Shown here: piece by piece, positions 22,934-36,288 of the stretch | Layout: each line of letters opens with the position of its first letter | Position numbering within the stretch: position 1 is the stretch's first letter | DNA from: Solanum dulcamara | Lineage: Eukaryota > Streptophyta > Magnoliopsida > Solanales > Solanaceae | DNA: 64,000 bases | Reading direction: 5' to 3' | Assembly: GCF_947179165.1 (NCBI RefSeq) | Contig: NC_077239.1 | Coordinates: 19,631,134-19,695,133, forward strand | Notes under the pieces: generated by a model | Told to the model about the DNA's origin: nothing | What the model saw: only the letters and a program-made list of their open reading frames with translations | Database searches by the model: none | Made by a program: the position numbers and the translations under genes

Positions 22934-25435
22934 CTCTGGTGAGAAAATCTGCTACAATACTTTTGTCAGTTTGAATAATTTCAATATCAAAAGATTATTC
23001 AGACAAAAGCATTTGCCATCTGATAAATCATTTGTATTTCGGTTTTGACGGAAGATTATTATGAACAAAAGCCTTTACTTTAGTATTATTAGTTCTAAGA
23101 GTAAATCATTTTGGTAGTAAGAAGTAATATGATTTTTGACAACTTTTTACTACGGCTAACAATTCTTTTTCATTAATATGATATCTACTTTGTGTATCTG
23201 AAAAGGTTCCGGAACAATAACTACATAAACTTTCTCCTATCTTATTTTTGTTAAGATCATAATCTATCTTTTTTCATACTCTGCTCCAGCACTGTTCCGA
23301 AGCATCCGTTTCTAAAATTAAATCATCATTATCTTTTGGTAATTGTAAATTTTGTAAATTTTTACAAATAGTTTTAATATCTTTTACTTTTTTCATTAAG
23401 ACTTCATTAAATTCAAAGCTCTTATCCTTTTTTAATAATTCCTGAAATGACTTTCTTAGTTTAGCCAAATTCTGGATATAATCCGAGGCTTAGTTAAGGA
23501 TTCCTAAAAATCTTTGTACTTTCTTTTTATTGGTTAACTTATATAGAAAAACAGATATCTTTTCAACGATATGCCTTTTTAATTTTATATCGTTTCCATC
23601 AATTATCATTCCTAAAAATTATATCTCATTTTTTAATAGACTTGCTTTCTTTTTAGAAAGTGTTAATTCATTTTCTAAGCATAAGTTAGTAAACTTATTT
23701 AGGTGTATCTGATGTTCTTCAAGGCTATCAGATAAGACTAAAATATCATCAACGTAGAAAAATATATAGTCATAATCTTTAAAGATATTATTCATTTTTC
23801 TTTGAAATATCCGCGGGACATTTTTTAATCCAAATGGCATGACTAACCATTTATACTGCCTTGAGGGGTAGAGAATGCAGTATAATGAATACTATCTTTA
23901 TTCATTTTTATCTGCCAAAATCTGATCTTACAATCAAACTTAGAAAATATATTTTTGTTAGTAGTTCTATTAATTAGACTTTCTTTATGTGGTAGGAAAT
24001 ATCCATCAAATATAGTGTTGTCATTTAACTTTTTATAATTAATGACCATTCTTGATTTATTTCGTACTATCTCTGCATGGTTTCTAACCATGAAAGCGGG
24101 TGAACTATGAGGAGAGTTACTAGGTCTTATTATTCTAAGACTTAATAATTCTTTAATCTATTTTTGAAATTCTTCTTGGTCTTCGGGACTGTATCTCATT
24201 GGTTTTACCCTAATAATTTTATCTTTATCTTTCATTTTTAGCTTGACTTCTATTTTATTTTTATCCCAAAATTCTAAGGGATTTTTGAAAAAGCATTATT
24301 CTAATTTTTGTTTGATCATATCCAAGTTTCATCTAATTTATTAAAGGTTATTTGGTATTCTAATAGATTGTTAGATCGTTGATTGATTGTTTGAGGATTA
24401 TCCAAATCCGTATCATATTGAAATAAAGGAGTACGTTTTGGAAAAATTGGTTTATTTTGATATCCTATATCACCACGTTGGGTTGTGGGAGTTTTAAATG
24501 AATAGGTAGTCTTTTGGAGTAAGCAGTTTTAAATCATTTTACCACAATAATATGTTGGCAAGGAGTTTTAAATTTTATTTGAAATAAAACTCTATCATAT
24601 AAAACAATATAAAATATTCCTAAAAAGTAATTTTCTAATAGAACATCTTGTTCAGTTTTATGGAAATAAAATGGAGGATATTTTATTAGAAAATATCCTA
24701 GTAGTATAATTGGTTGAGCAATGCCTTTAGACATTATTATGATATTATTAGATATATCATTTCCCTTAGTAATGGGTAGTTCTTGATGGTATTCTTTGGG
24801 GAATACTTCTGGTCAACAGCAACATATTCCCGATCTATTATCTATATAGGCAGCAAAATATTCTTCTTTATAATCTTTATACGTTATTCCTATAGGAATA
24901 TATATACTATATTTACTTGTAATTTTGCTATGAATATTATCATATCATTATATGTAATTTTGATACCCTTATCGAGTATATCATATGACTTTACACTATC
25001 TGGGAATGTGGTTCGTAGCAGTATTTCTAACATATCGTTATTTCCTTCTGGTTCAACCAATAGTCTTATAGGTATAGTGTTATCTTTGAATTTTAAAATG
25101 GTTTCTATCATGTTTGTTATTTCATGTCTTTTTCATTAAAATCAGTATAAAGATGATTATCTTTTAGTTTATATTGTTGGAGATGGTTACATAGCCTAAA
25201 GCTAATATAATTTCCACTAGCTCCTGTATCTAATAGGATATTGATAGGATTAAATTGTATACCATTAAAATATTCTCCTTTTATCTTATGATTTTTTATT
25301 TCATCATTTTTTGCTTCTAAGATAGATCGTCTAACTCTTTCTGATTGTGTTTTTCTTATCATCACTGCAGGGTTTATTACTAGAGTTTCCTCAAAGGATA
25401 ATCGAGATGTGGAATATTGTTGATTATACAAAGGT
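22934..25435 (-). pseudogene. EPRV protease-reverse transcriptase-RNase H
   Basis: Minus-strand pararetroviral pol in several frames. The aspartic protease motif LLDTGASGNYIS is near 25217-25240. A post-protease linker spans 24890-25111. RT fragments are at 23843-24091 (INYKKLNDNT) and 23619-23840 (MPFGLKNVPRIFQRKM, then YVDDIL near 23740-23757). RNase H starts near LILETDASEQCW (23290) and ends near DFLTR at about 22935. No integrase follows, as expected for Caulimoviridae and unlike the Gypsy elements here. Stops and frameshifts near 24100-24530, 23470 and 23270 make it non-functional. Confidence 0.88.
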
Positions 25436-25470
25436 GTCATGACACGAATACGGAGCTCTGATACCATTTT
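25436..25470 (-). other. Chimeric junction: LTR end, primer site, viral protease
   Basis: Directly beside the B2 left LTR is a perfect rc of TGGTATCAGAGC (25455-25466) with a 4-bp spacer, as at a 5' LTR. Beyond it, 25436-25454 repeats the LTR terminus (TGTCATGACACGAATACGG, compared with TATCATGACCCGAATCCGG at 25471). Viral protease coding follows at once. The protease-containing ORF opens at 25476, inside the LTR end, so its first residues are not viral. Confidence 0.75.
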
Positions 25471-26214
25471 TATCATGACCCGAATCCGGATGTGATGGCA
25501 CTAATCTCAACCCATCGAGATAAGTCAGCCTAATACCCAATGAAAAGTAAATGCGGAAGTAATTGAGATAAAGCAAGTTTTAACTTAGTCAAAAATAAAT
25601 AATCAATCTTAAAATCCCTCAAGACTGATTGTCACGTATACAAGCCACTAATACATTACCGAAGTAAGAAAGAGAATACAGTCACAATGTCTTTGTCTAT
25701 AGAATAGGACTAAAACATATTAAAGAGTAAGAGATGTCCGCTAGATGGATGTAACAGCTACGTCAACACTCGAGATGATAGCCTCAAACGTGGTAGAGAA
25801 TGCTAAGAGATCAAACAGGTCCGGGCTCACAACCTACACAAGTGTAGAAGCAAGGGGTGAGTACCAAATAATACGATACTCAGCAAGTGGACAACTAAAA
25901 CTAAGCAAACCTCAATAGATACAAGTACTCCTGTCCTCCCGACCGAACCTCCTTAATGACAACCTGCATAAAACCAACCCAAATCTACAATTGTACAATA
26001 ACAACAGTAATACAGTCCATGTATACTCATCAATAGTCTTATCAATGAAATATATCAAGTCAAGTTCAGCATATGCAGATTAATAAGCGGTAAATACGAA
26101 TTTCACTAATATCAACAAAATGCGAAGCAATGCAATGAGATGATACATGTCTGTCCTATCGGTACACATCCGCTGAATTATAGTCTGAAACCCATGAGGG
26201 ACATTTCTGTCCAT

Positions 26215-26390
26215 GTAACCTTACAAAGAGTGGGTGGCCCATCCCCTCAATATATATATCCTACCACGGAGCGTGTGGCCCGACCCCTTTGTTTTATAAT
26301 ACCTGCCACGGAGTGTGTGGCTTGACCCCTTTCTTTCATAATACCTTCCACGGAGCGTGTGGCCTGACCCCTTTTGTTTCATATTATTTT
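26215..26390. repeat. About 45-bp tandem repeat in B2 left LTR (4 units)
   Basis: Four units with core GAGCGTGTGGCCCGACCCC. Open frames on both strands over this stretch are by-products. Confidence 0.8.
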
Positions 26391-27468
26391 CAGTCTCAAC
26401 ACAATATGTCAGAACCAAAACAATCAATTCATGTTCATATAATTCACGATAATAACATGACAAAAATAATAATTTTTCCTATCTCACATCAACATAGTCA
26501 TTTCACATGTCCAAAATAAATTCATAATCACAACATATCAATTCCACCAATACATGTCATTAGATCACCATTTTATACCCCTCATCTCCATTTTTAAGGC
26601 CTATCATATAGTCAATAACCCAGTCTAATTCTCATTACTCTCCAGTTCACATAACACGGAAATACAAGGATCTACAAGCTTAAACTGAGGTTTAGAAATT
26701 CAGTTGCCTTAATTAATCAAGCAATCACTCTAGGACTTAAGTCTTCCCTTTTCGTTGGGCCTCCAAATCAATGTAATCTAGTCAAATAAATAATCACAAT
26801 AAGATTTCAAAACTAACAACACCCTTATTACCATATGTCTAGCATAGACCCAAAAATTTAAGCAAATCTATAAACACGTTCCTAATCTTGATGCCACTTA
26901 ACATGTCAACTCCCATATTTTCTAAATTTTAAAACTAGGGTTAAACCTCAATTAAATTAAATAATCACGTTAAAATTGAGCCTTTCATAATGCTTCCGAA
27001 CAATCAAAATCTTTTCAAATACATAATCTTCATAAGAATACGAATCCAATGACACCCATATAGTTATATATTTTTTCGGATAAAAAATTCGGTTAAAAAG
27101 TCATCCCGACTCATTCAAGTCAAATCTAAAATTTTATTTCCGATTATGTTCACTCATGATAAAATAAACTCACATATCAAATTTTAGCTAAAACGGATCG
27201 TTATTTGACCCCCAAATCAAGATTTTATGTGAAGAACCATAGGGTCATATTTTCTTATTTCAGCGTTATTTCTCCACAAATATACCCTAAAAATATGTTC
27301 ATAATCACATAAAAATTTAATGGAAAGGATAAGAATAATTACCTTGATGTTTTGGAATGAAAATCCCTATTTTTTGCTTCTCCTTTATTTTTCATTTCCC
27401 CTTTCTTTTCTTTCTTCCTCTGCATTTTTTTTCTTCTAGTTTCTGTGTTTTCTAGTTTTCTCATTACA

Positions 27469-27521
27469 TCTGATGGCTTAATGCCATCAGATTATGTATA
27501 TATATATATATATATATATAT
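27469..27521. repeat. Hairpin plus AT microsatellite in B LTR
   Basis: A perfect 9-bp inverted repeat (TCTGATGGC and its complement, 5-nt loop, 27469-27491) is followed by an AT run. The same pair occurs at 34216-34270 and 59458-59530, and in degraded form near 1792 and 8508. Confidence 0.75.
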
Positions 27522-27795
27522 GTATTTTCTTTTATTATTATTTATTTTCTTCTTTTTCTTTTCTACTCAATTATGTATCAAAATTAATAAACCCTATCAT
27601 TTTCCTTTAATAATTGGTATAGAGTGTTTAATAAATTATCAACTTATCCCACTAATTAAATTAGTTAATTAAATTTATCCCTCAACTAAATAACTATGGT
27701 TATCGAATAGTCCAAAATACTCATAAAAAATACGGGATAAGTCTTTTATGAAATAAAAAGCTCTATTTCTCAAAACGATATAATGGGTCGTTACA

Positions 27796-30700
27796 ACAGA
27801 TACCAATTTACCCACCGTTCATCCCCAAACGGTCAAAAGAAGAGCGATGGTTGAAAAGGGTATTGATGAACATATGTGGATATCTTCCATGCATATCTGC
27901 CTCCGTCTCCCAAGTTGACTCCTCAATCAGACGATTCTTTCATTGAACCTTCATAGACGCAATCTCCCTTGACCTCAACTTGCGGACCTCCCTATCAAGA
28001 CTAGCTATAGGCTCCTCCTCGTAAGAAAAATTCTCACCAAGCAAGACTGAATCCCAGTGAATAATATAGTTTTCATCACCATAATATTTCTTTAACATAG
28101 ACACATGAAACACTGGGTGTACTTCGGACAAACCCAGAGGTAAAGACAACTCATAGGCCACCTCTCCAATACGCTTAAGAACTTTAAATATCCCAATATA
28201 CCTCGGACTGATCTTACCTCGCTTATCAAATCTCACCACAGCCTTCATGGGTGAAACCTTCAACAACACTTGCTCTCCCTCCATAAACTTCATGTCCCTG
28301 ACCTTTCAGTCTACATACTCTTTCTGCCTGCTCTGAGCTGCTAAAAGCTTCTCCTGAATGAATTTCACCTTTTCTAGTGATTCCCTCAAAAGATCAGTTC
28401 CCCAAGGTCTCACCTCAAGCCCATTAAACCAACCAATAGGAGACCTACATCTCCACCCATACAATGTCGTAAATGGAGCCATATCAATACTCGAGTGATA
28501 GCTATTATTATACGTAAACTATGCCAAGGGTAAGAATTGTTCGCAATGACCGCCAAAATTTATCATGCACACACGAAGATATCCTCCAGAACTTGAATTG
28601 TCCTCTCGGATTGCCTATCGGTCTGACGATGAAATGTAGTACTAAGATCCAATCTAGTACCTAACTCAGCATGCAAGGTCCTCCAAAAGTTAGAAGTAAA
28701 TTGCGTACCTCTATCTGATATGATAGAAATTGGAACTCCGTGTAATTGAACAATCTCACAAATATAGAGTTTGGCTAACTTTTCAGCATCATAAGTCACC
28801 TTGACTGGAATGAAGTGAGAAAACTTAGTTAACCTATCAAAAATTACCCATATGGAATCAAACTTTCTCAATGTCTTTGGAAGGCCGACCACAAAATCCA
28901 TTGCAATTCTTTCCCACTTTCATTCAGGAATGGACATTCTTTGAAGTGTCCCTTTAGGACTTTGGTGCTCATATTTTACCTGTTGACAATTTGGACAATG
29001 GGCAATAAAATCAATAATGTCACGCTTCATTCTGCTTCACTAGTAATGCTTTCTCAGATCGCGATACATCTTAGTTGCACCAGGATGTATAGAGTACCTC
29101 TAACTATAAGCCTCTACAAGAATAGTCTTAATTAAATTATCAATATGGGGCACACATACCCGCCCCTTAATCCTCAAGACGCCTTTCTCATCGATCACAA
29201 CTTCCTTGGCCTCTCCCTATAAGACCATATCACGAATTCGACTCAGCTTCTCATCATCAAACTTCTTTCCTTTAATCTTGTCAAGGAAAGAAGATCTTGC
29301 CTCCACACAGGCCAAGAATCCTTCTTTATCAGTTACTTCTAGCCTCATAAGGTCATTAGCCAAAGTTTGAACCTCTATAGCCAATAGACGTCTATAAACC
29401 TGCAAATGAGCTAAACTTCCCATGCTCCCTGCTTTTCTGCTCAAGGAATCGGCCACTACATTAGCTTTTCCCGGGTGATAAAGAATAGTGATATTATAGT
29501 CTTTTAGCAATTCCATCCACCTCCTTTTCCTCAAATTCAAGTCTCTCTAAGTGAACACATATTGTAAGCTGTGATGATTTGTATACACTTCACACTTTAC
29601 CCCATATAGATAATGTCTCCACTACTTCAATGCAAATACAACCGCAGCCAACTCTAAATCGTGAGTGGGGTAATTACATTTATGCACCTTCAATTGCTTT
29701 GAAGCATAGGCAATCACATTCTTCTCCTACATTAGCACTGTACTTAAACTAGAATATGATGCATCATAATAAACAATGAAATTATTACCTTCTACTGGCA
29801 GGACAAGAATCAGTGCAGTAGTCAATAAGATCTTGAGTTTCAGAAAGCTCTCTTCACATATGCCTGACCACATAAATGGAACTTTCTACTTGGTCAGATT
29901 GGTCAGCTGGGAAGAATGGAAGCAAATTCCTTGACAAAGCGGCAGTAGTAGCTAGCCAAACCAATAAAGCTCCTTACATCTGAGACATTAGTGGGTCTTT
30001 CCCAACTCTTCACTGCTTCAATCTTCTGGGGATCCACCATCACTCCTTCCTTAGAAACCACGTTCCTTAAGAAAGACACTGAATCTAGCCAGAACTCACA
30101 CTTGGAGAATTTGGCATATAGCATTTTCTCCCATAACAATCCTAGAACAATTCTCAGATGCTCTTCATGTTCTTTTCTGCACTTTGAGTAGATCAATATA
30201 TCATCAATAAAAACAATAAAAAAGAGATCGAAATATGGCTTAAAGATTCCATTCATCAGACTCATAAAAGCAGTAGGCATATTTTTAAGCCCAAAAGATA
30301 TTACCAATAATTCATAGTGTTCATACCTGGTTAGAAAAGCAGTCTTTGGTACATCTGTTGCCCGTATTTTCAGCAGATGGTAACCGAACCTCAAATCAAT
30401 TTTTGAGAAAATACAAGTACCCTCCAACTGATTGAATAATTTATCAATGCGAGGAAGGGAGATAACTTTTTTTAATAGTCACCTTGTTCAGTTGCCTATA
30501 GTCTATGCACATACGAAGGCTACCATCCTTCTTCTTTACAAATAAAACTGGAGCACCCCAAGGAGAGGCACTCGGTCTAATAAAACCTTTACCCAATAAC
30601 TCCTGAAGTTGGGCTTTCAACTCTCTCAACTTAGCCAGGGCCATTCTATAAGGTGGAATAGAAATAGGGCGAGTGTCGGGCTCTAGGTTGATACAAAAAT

Positions 30701-31310
30701 CTATATCCCTATCAGGTGGCATACTAAGTAAGTCTACGGGGAAAACATCCATAAACTCACGCACTATCAAAATAGACTCAATCGATGGCACTTAAGAATT
30801 ATCATCCCTAAGATGTGCTAGGAAGGGTAATCAACCCTTACTCACCAACCTCTTAGCACGAAGAAAAGAATAATCTGAATTGGGGCGGGAAGAGAGTCAC
30901 CCTCCCATACCAATTGATCCATCCCAGACTTGGCTAATATCACAGTCCTAGCATTGCAATCTAAGATAACAAAGTTTGGAGAGAGCCAGGTCATACCCCA
31001 AATTACATCAACGTCAACCATCTCCAGAATAATCAAATCTACATAAGTTCTTCTCCCCACAAAAGTCACAAGGCAAGACCTATACACTTTCTCAACTAGC
31101 ACAGACTTACCAACAGTAGTAGAAACACGAATAGGCATGTTAAGTAAGTCACAATGTAAATCGAGTCCATCAGCAAATACGGAAGATACATAAGAAAATA
31201 TGGATCCAGGATCAAACAATACAAAAGCCAAGCTATCGTAGACCAGAAGAGTACCTGTGATAACAACATCGAATGTCTCTGTCTCTGACCTCCTGTGGAA
31301 AGCATAATAA
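27796..31310 (-). pseudogene. B2 protease-pol, decayed
   Basis: Minus-strand Gypsy pro-pol in fragments: protease LFDPGSIFSYVS (31205) in the 30842-31231 frame; RT first half 30444-30791 ([16 protein letters not shown]); RT second half 29903-30427 with [10 protein letters not shown]; RNase H disrupted at 29541-29902; RNase H end and integrase linker 29217-29540; integrase core 28563-28901 ([23 protein letters not shown]); C-terminal domain 27940-28293. Frames are separated by stops or frameshifts. [20 protein letters not shown] and the stop after FASILPS are shared with B1. Confidence 0.9.
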
Positions 31311-32381
31311 TGGGATCTGTAGCGAAGTTATCTGGTGTTACCCCCTACACCTCTGTCATAAAATCAACCACTTCCAAAGTTCTAACCCAATTTATATGTA
31401 CGTTCTTACTAAAATATTCAATTGCCTTTACCCAAGTTTACTTGTTGGGTCTTTCTGTACCCATAATCTTGTCGTTTCTATATCGATCCACTCTCTTGGA
31501 GCTTACAATAAAGTCATTGATCCTTATTTAGAATCTTTGGAATATACTCAACAACCTAAATACATTAATCATATCTAAGATCTACCCCTAGAACACATTA
31601 TACGTATCGAGAAGGCCGTACCCAAATGACTCGCACCTTCCTACCCATTGAATAACTGCAAAACATTGCCAAATTCGACCAATTTTGTTTCTATCCTAAG
31701 AGATATACATTCTTTCATAGGTCAGGTTGCTAGCAGAAGTAACACAATCCATAATCTAACCAAGTAAGCATCGATATCATTGTAGTAGTCATATCCTGAC
31801 CCTCTTTGATATACACTCAATCTATGAAACTGCAGTAGAGATTCTGACCACAATCCTTTCACAAAGTGGCGAAATCCGCTCTTTTGGACTAAAGCAAAGT
31901 TGTGTAGCATATTTGGATAAGGCACGAAACCTGGTCTCACAGGCTATAATGAATATTTTCCCTTGCTCTATATTTTGGAACTCATCTCCCCTCTTGTCCC
32001 TCTAGGTCCGGGGGATATACTTCTCTATGAAGAATTGAGAAGATGTTGCCTAGCTGCTTGATCTCTATCCCTGGTGGGCTTTGTCCTACGACCTCTACCA
32101 CAATCTCTCGTCACTAACCCTATCTAGCTATAGCCCTAATGTCTGGCTCAAGCGATGCTATTGTTTTAGTTAGGAACATTTGCGTAAATAGAGTGAAGAA
32201 AGTCAGATAACAATTTGTATCACCTAGATACCAATTAGATTCAAGTAATAGCATGAAATAAAGAAGGAATGGAGTTTTTCTAAAGTCATGTACCCTCTCG
32301 AAGAAAAGTAAAGGCATCACTGTACCATTTCGCAAGACTCTACTAGACATTTCCTTGTGTGATGAGATCATCGAACCTAAA
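31311..32381 (-). pseudogene. B2 gag remnant
   Basis: The stretch between the primer site and protease where gag is expected. Only short minus-strand frames remain (for example 32120-32371 and 31722-31940), and no intact zinc knuckle is visible. Assignment is by position. Confidence 0.5.
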
Positions 32382-32393
32382 GCTCTGATATCA
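32382..32393 (-). other. B2 primer binding site (one mismatch)
   Basis: Minus-strand TGATATCAGAGC, differing by one base from the tRNA-iMet complement TGGTATCAGAGC, with a 4-bp spacer to the LTR at 32398. Confidence 0.75.
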
Positions 32394-32397
32394 AGTT

Positions 32398-34239
32398 TAT
32401 CACGACCTGAAATGGGCCATGAGTGGCACCCATACTTAACCTTCTAGGTGGAAGAACCAACGATACAAACCCCAACTAATAAATATAACAATCACATAGA
32501 AGCTCAAATAATATGTTTTTCCCAAAACCTGAAAGTCATCACTTGAAGGACATCTAAATTCTAAAACTAAGTCTTAAAATATCAACACCAGAATAAATAA
32601 TTAACATAGTGTGTTCGAAAACTAAGGACACCATGCCATGACAAGAGATTTCATCGCCAGCTAGAAGGATAGCTCACCCTGCAATCCGATGAACTAGAGA
32701 CTGACTAGAGTTGAGGTCGAGTCAAAGCCGATGAAAGACTCGTTGCACTCCACAAATAAAACAAAGAAAGAGACAAGTAGGGGTCAGTACAGGACAATAT
32801 GTACTGAGTAGGTATCATCGGCGACTCAAAATAAGAATTAATATGCAATAAGTAATAGAGGGAAATCAACCGTAGCACTTAACAGGTGTCAACCAACAAG
32901 ATTAAGATCAAGTGACAACACAATGAATAATTTCATACCCAATCAACAATATCAAGATCACACAGGAGGACTCATGCCTCCACATCACACTCTTTTGGAA
33001 AATGAGTTATTGGAGATTGGGTAACATTAAGTCATTTTAAGTTGTTCTACTTTTATATTACCATACCAGAATATGACACCCCATCCAATAATACCATGTC
33101 AGAATGTAACACCCGATCTAAATATATCGTATTGAAATGTGACACTCGATCTAAATATACCGTGTTGGAACATGACATCCGATCCAGATATAATTACTTT
33201 ATCATTCTTTATTATTACATTCCACTTCATTAGCAATATTTTATCAAGCCTTCTTTATTCAAGGCACCAATTTTTGATAGGACAAGTTCAATATTATGGA
33301 TTTCATGGCCTCGAGATTTCAGACCAATCACAACAACATATCAACCATCCAAACCACAACAATTAAATGTGTAGTAAACTTCACACACTACTCAATGAAT
33401 ATCAATCACTATTAAGAGTCTATCTATGATATAGAATAAAAAACCATAACCTACCTCAACTGAAGAACCAAAGTAAAGCAAGCTAATCCACCAATGTCTT
33501 TCCTTTCTTCAATGCCTCAGACCAATTTCAATCTATCAAATATATAATATTTATAAGTAAACTAATCTGTAAACACCAATATTATATATATGTTTAACCT
33601 AACTCACCCAATTCTATAAACACGTTCTAATCTTGATGCCACTTATCATGCCAACTCCCATATTTTTTGAATTTCAAAACTAGGGTTAAACCTCAATTAA
33701 ATTAAATAATCACTTTAAAATTTGAGATTTCATAACACTTTCGAATAATCAAAATCTGTTCAACTACATAATCTTCATAATAATACGAATTCAATGACAC
33801 CCATTTAGCTATATTTATTTTCGGATCAAATATTAGGTTAAAAAGTCATCCCGAGTCATTGAAGTCAAATCTGAAATTTTCTTTCCAATTATGTTCATTC
33901 ATTATAAAATAAACTCACATGTCAAATTTCAGCTAAAACGGATCGTTATTCGACCCCCCAAATCAAGATTTTATGTGAAGAACCCTAGGGTCATATTTTC
34001 TTATTTCAGCGTTATTTCTCCACCAATATACCCTAAAAATATGTTCATAATCATATAAAAATTTAATGAAAAGGATGAGAATAATTATCTTGACACTTTG
34101 GAATGAAAATCCCTATTTTTCTCTTCTTCTTTATTTTTATTTGCCCCTTTCTTTTCTTTCTTCCTCCATATTTTTTCTTCTTCTAGTTTCTGTGTTTTCT
34201 CATTTTCTCGTTACATCTGATGGCTTAATGCCATCAGAT

Positions 34240-34270
<31 letters not shown>

Positions 34271-34548
34271 TTTATTTTTTTTCTTTTATTATTATTTTTT
34301 TTCTTTTTTTTCTTTTCTACTCAATTATGTATCAAAATTAATAAACCCTATCATTTTCCTTTAATAATTGGTATAGAATGTTTAATAAATTATCAACTTA
34401 ACCCACTAATTAAATTAGTTATTTAAATTTACCCCTCAACTAAATAACTATGGTTATCGAATAGTCCAAAATACTCATAAAAAATACGGGATGAGTCTTT
34501 TATGAAATAAAAAACTCTATTTCTCAAAATGACATAATGGGTCATTAC
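32398..34548 (-). mobile_element. B2 right (5') LTR, type 2
   Basis: About 2150 bp next to the primer site. From about 33610 to 34548 it matches the U3 half of the left LTR. From 32398 to 33610 it is unrelated to the left LTR and instead matches B1's right LTR. It contains the 33-bp array at 33063-33190 and the hairpin and AT run at 34216-34270. No gene is present. Confidence 0.85.
33063..33190. repeat. About 33-bp tandem repeat in B2 right LTR
   Basis: Four degenerate units with core GTGACAC(C/T)CGATC, as at 7405-7535. Confidence 0.75.
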
Positions 34549-34868
34549 CCATAGATACCAGCTTAAGGATAAAGAAAGTAGCAGTTAGTATACTTGTGTG
34601 AAGGCAATTAAGAATTTTAGTGAGATTGCGCATAAAATTGGGTTATTCCATTGGATTTGGTTGGTATTACGGTGTTTAAGGTGTCTTGTCGATTGAGAAG
34701 GTTGACTTCGAGATGATGGCAATTGTTATTGAGCATAACGGTAATAAGAATTTGTGATGGATTATGATCAGAACACAACCATACTTTAAGGATTTTTGGT
34801 TAAATAGATTCGATATGATAATAATGACTTGCAGGTATCTAAATTGCAGTTTTTTATTATTTGGTGAG
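34549..34868. other. Duplicated flank, left part
   Basis: Matches 8812-9129. It is cut at 34868 by element A (GTGAG duplication), and its continuation is at 56060. No coding is seen. Confidence 0.8.
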
Positions 34869-36154
34869 TGTTATATCGAAAAAAGACGGTTTTAAAATTA
34901 ATTTCAACTTTTTAGAGAAAAAATCAATTTTGGAAAAAGGAGTCGCCACTTAATTTTTTTAAAGAAATTAAGAAAACTTAATTTAAAAGACCCTAACAGA
35001 TTTAAGTCTTAAAAATTCAGAGAAAAAGGTACGAGGTTCTTATTTCCACTTTGAGAAGGTGTTAAGCATTCAAAGTGGCTGCTAACGCGCGGTTATCCGA
35101 CGATTTGAAAATTATTTGACTAACTTTTTAAAAAAAAATTACTTGTAAGTAGTAAAGATAAATATATTTATTTGAATAGTAAATCAACTTGAGATATTTG
35201 AGATAATTTATTAAGAAAATATATTCTATTAAATGACTGAGTAAATGGATTTTAAATATATTTAAAGAGAAGTGGTAGATCTAATGTATTTTAGCAAAAT
35301 TAAAGATGATTAAGACTTTGATTACATAAGAAAAATCATTTGAGCTATTTAGAATATATATTTTTTTTTAGAGAAAGACACTTTAAACTCAATTGATTTG
35401 AAAGAACATCAACTTATAAAAAAAAAACTTTAAGATAATTTGAAAGAAAACTCTATTTTTTTTAATGTCTAACTAAAAGAAAAATACTTGAACAAAGTCA
35501 TTTTTAGAGCAAATTAACACAAAAATGGTTTCTCTTTTAAGGGAGTTCGATTAAGTCAAACCAAACTAAAAATTAACATCTAAGCAAGTATACACAACCA
35601 TAAATAAATTAAATTATTACAACCCAAATAAATAGAATAACAATATAAACAAAACAAAAATCCGGCCTAATACTTAGTTTCTGTACACCTGGACTAAGAT
35701 ATTGGGCCACCTGTATTTTGGGCCTTTGGCCCATTTCGTTTCTGTATATCATGATTATATATAAATGTATATCAATATATACAGTCACCCTTTTTCTGTA
35801 TCTCCTGTATATAGATTGTATATCAACCTATTTTCTTCCTTCGGAACCTATAGTAAACCTCCTTTACATCTGCGTATCATCTTTCAAAATTCGAATAAGG
35901 GTAAAGTTGACTCAAAATTCAATGATATGCGAAGATTTAGTCCAAAGATGGACTCGGATGGTGTCACATGCACCAAAATAAAATCATATAAGCAACTATT
36001 CATTTTAAATTGAACAAAGAAATATAACATAATATTTTAAGACAATAAATTGAAGATTATCTTTCTATGTCAATTTGGAGAATGCAACTAGAAGTGCATA
36101 TAAAGTAACATAATGACTAACAACATGCATACATGTAAAAATAAAATAAAATAA

Positions 36155-36197
<43 letters not shown>

Positions 36198-36288
36198 TAT
36201 TCAAATAACTAAAGAACATGAAATCAACCTATACATTAAAATAACTCAAATTTTAAAGCAAGATTTACATCAATATAGTGACTAACAA
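34869..36288 (-). repeat. Element A 3' LTR, outer part
   Basis: The outer 1420 bp of the left LTR up to the C2 insertion. It is nearly identical to 53354-54777 and includes an AT microsatellite (36159-36190). The short open frames at 35718-36013 also occur at 54202-54497 and are LTR artefacts. Confidence 0.93.

Larger units (their letters stand above)
25471..27795 (-). mobile_element. B2 left LTR (type 1)
   Basis: About 2325 bp. The minus-strand start TGTAACGACCC is at 27795 beside B2 pol. The outer end is at 25471 (TATCATGACC, mutated from TGTCATGACC). It contains the 45-bp array (26215-26390), a hairpin at 27469-27491 and an AT microsatellite at 27495-27521. It acts as 3' LTR of B2 but also has a primer site on its outer side (see the junction). 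Confidence 0.85.

Noticed and set aside
31273..31578. Plus-strand ORFs of 78-101 aa opposite B2 gag/protease
   Set aside because: Shadow frames on the antisense of a decayed Gypsy element.
35718..36013. Overlapping ORFs rich in Y, I and L, also at 54202-54497
   Set aside because: Two overlapping frames in the LTR of element A; duplicated only because LTRs come in pairs.
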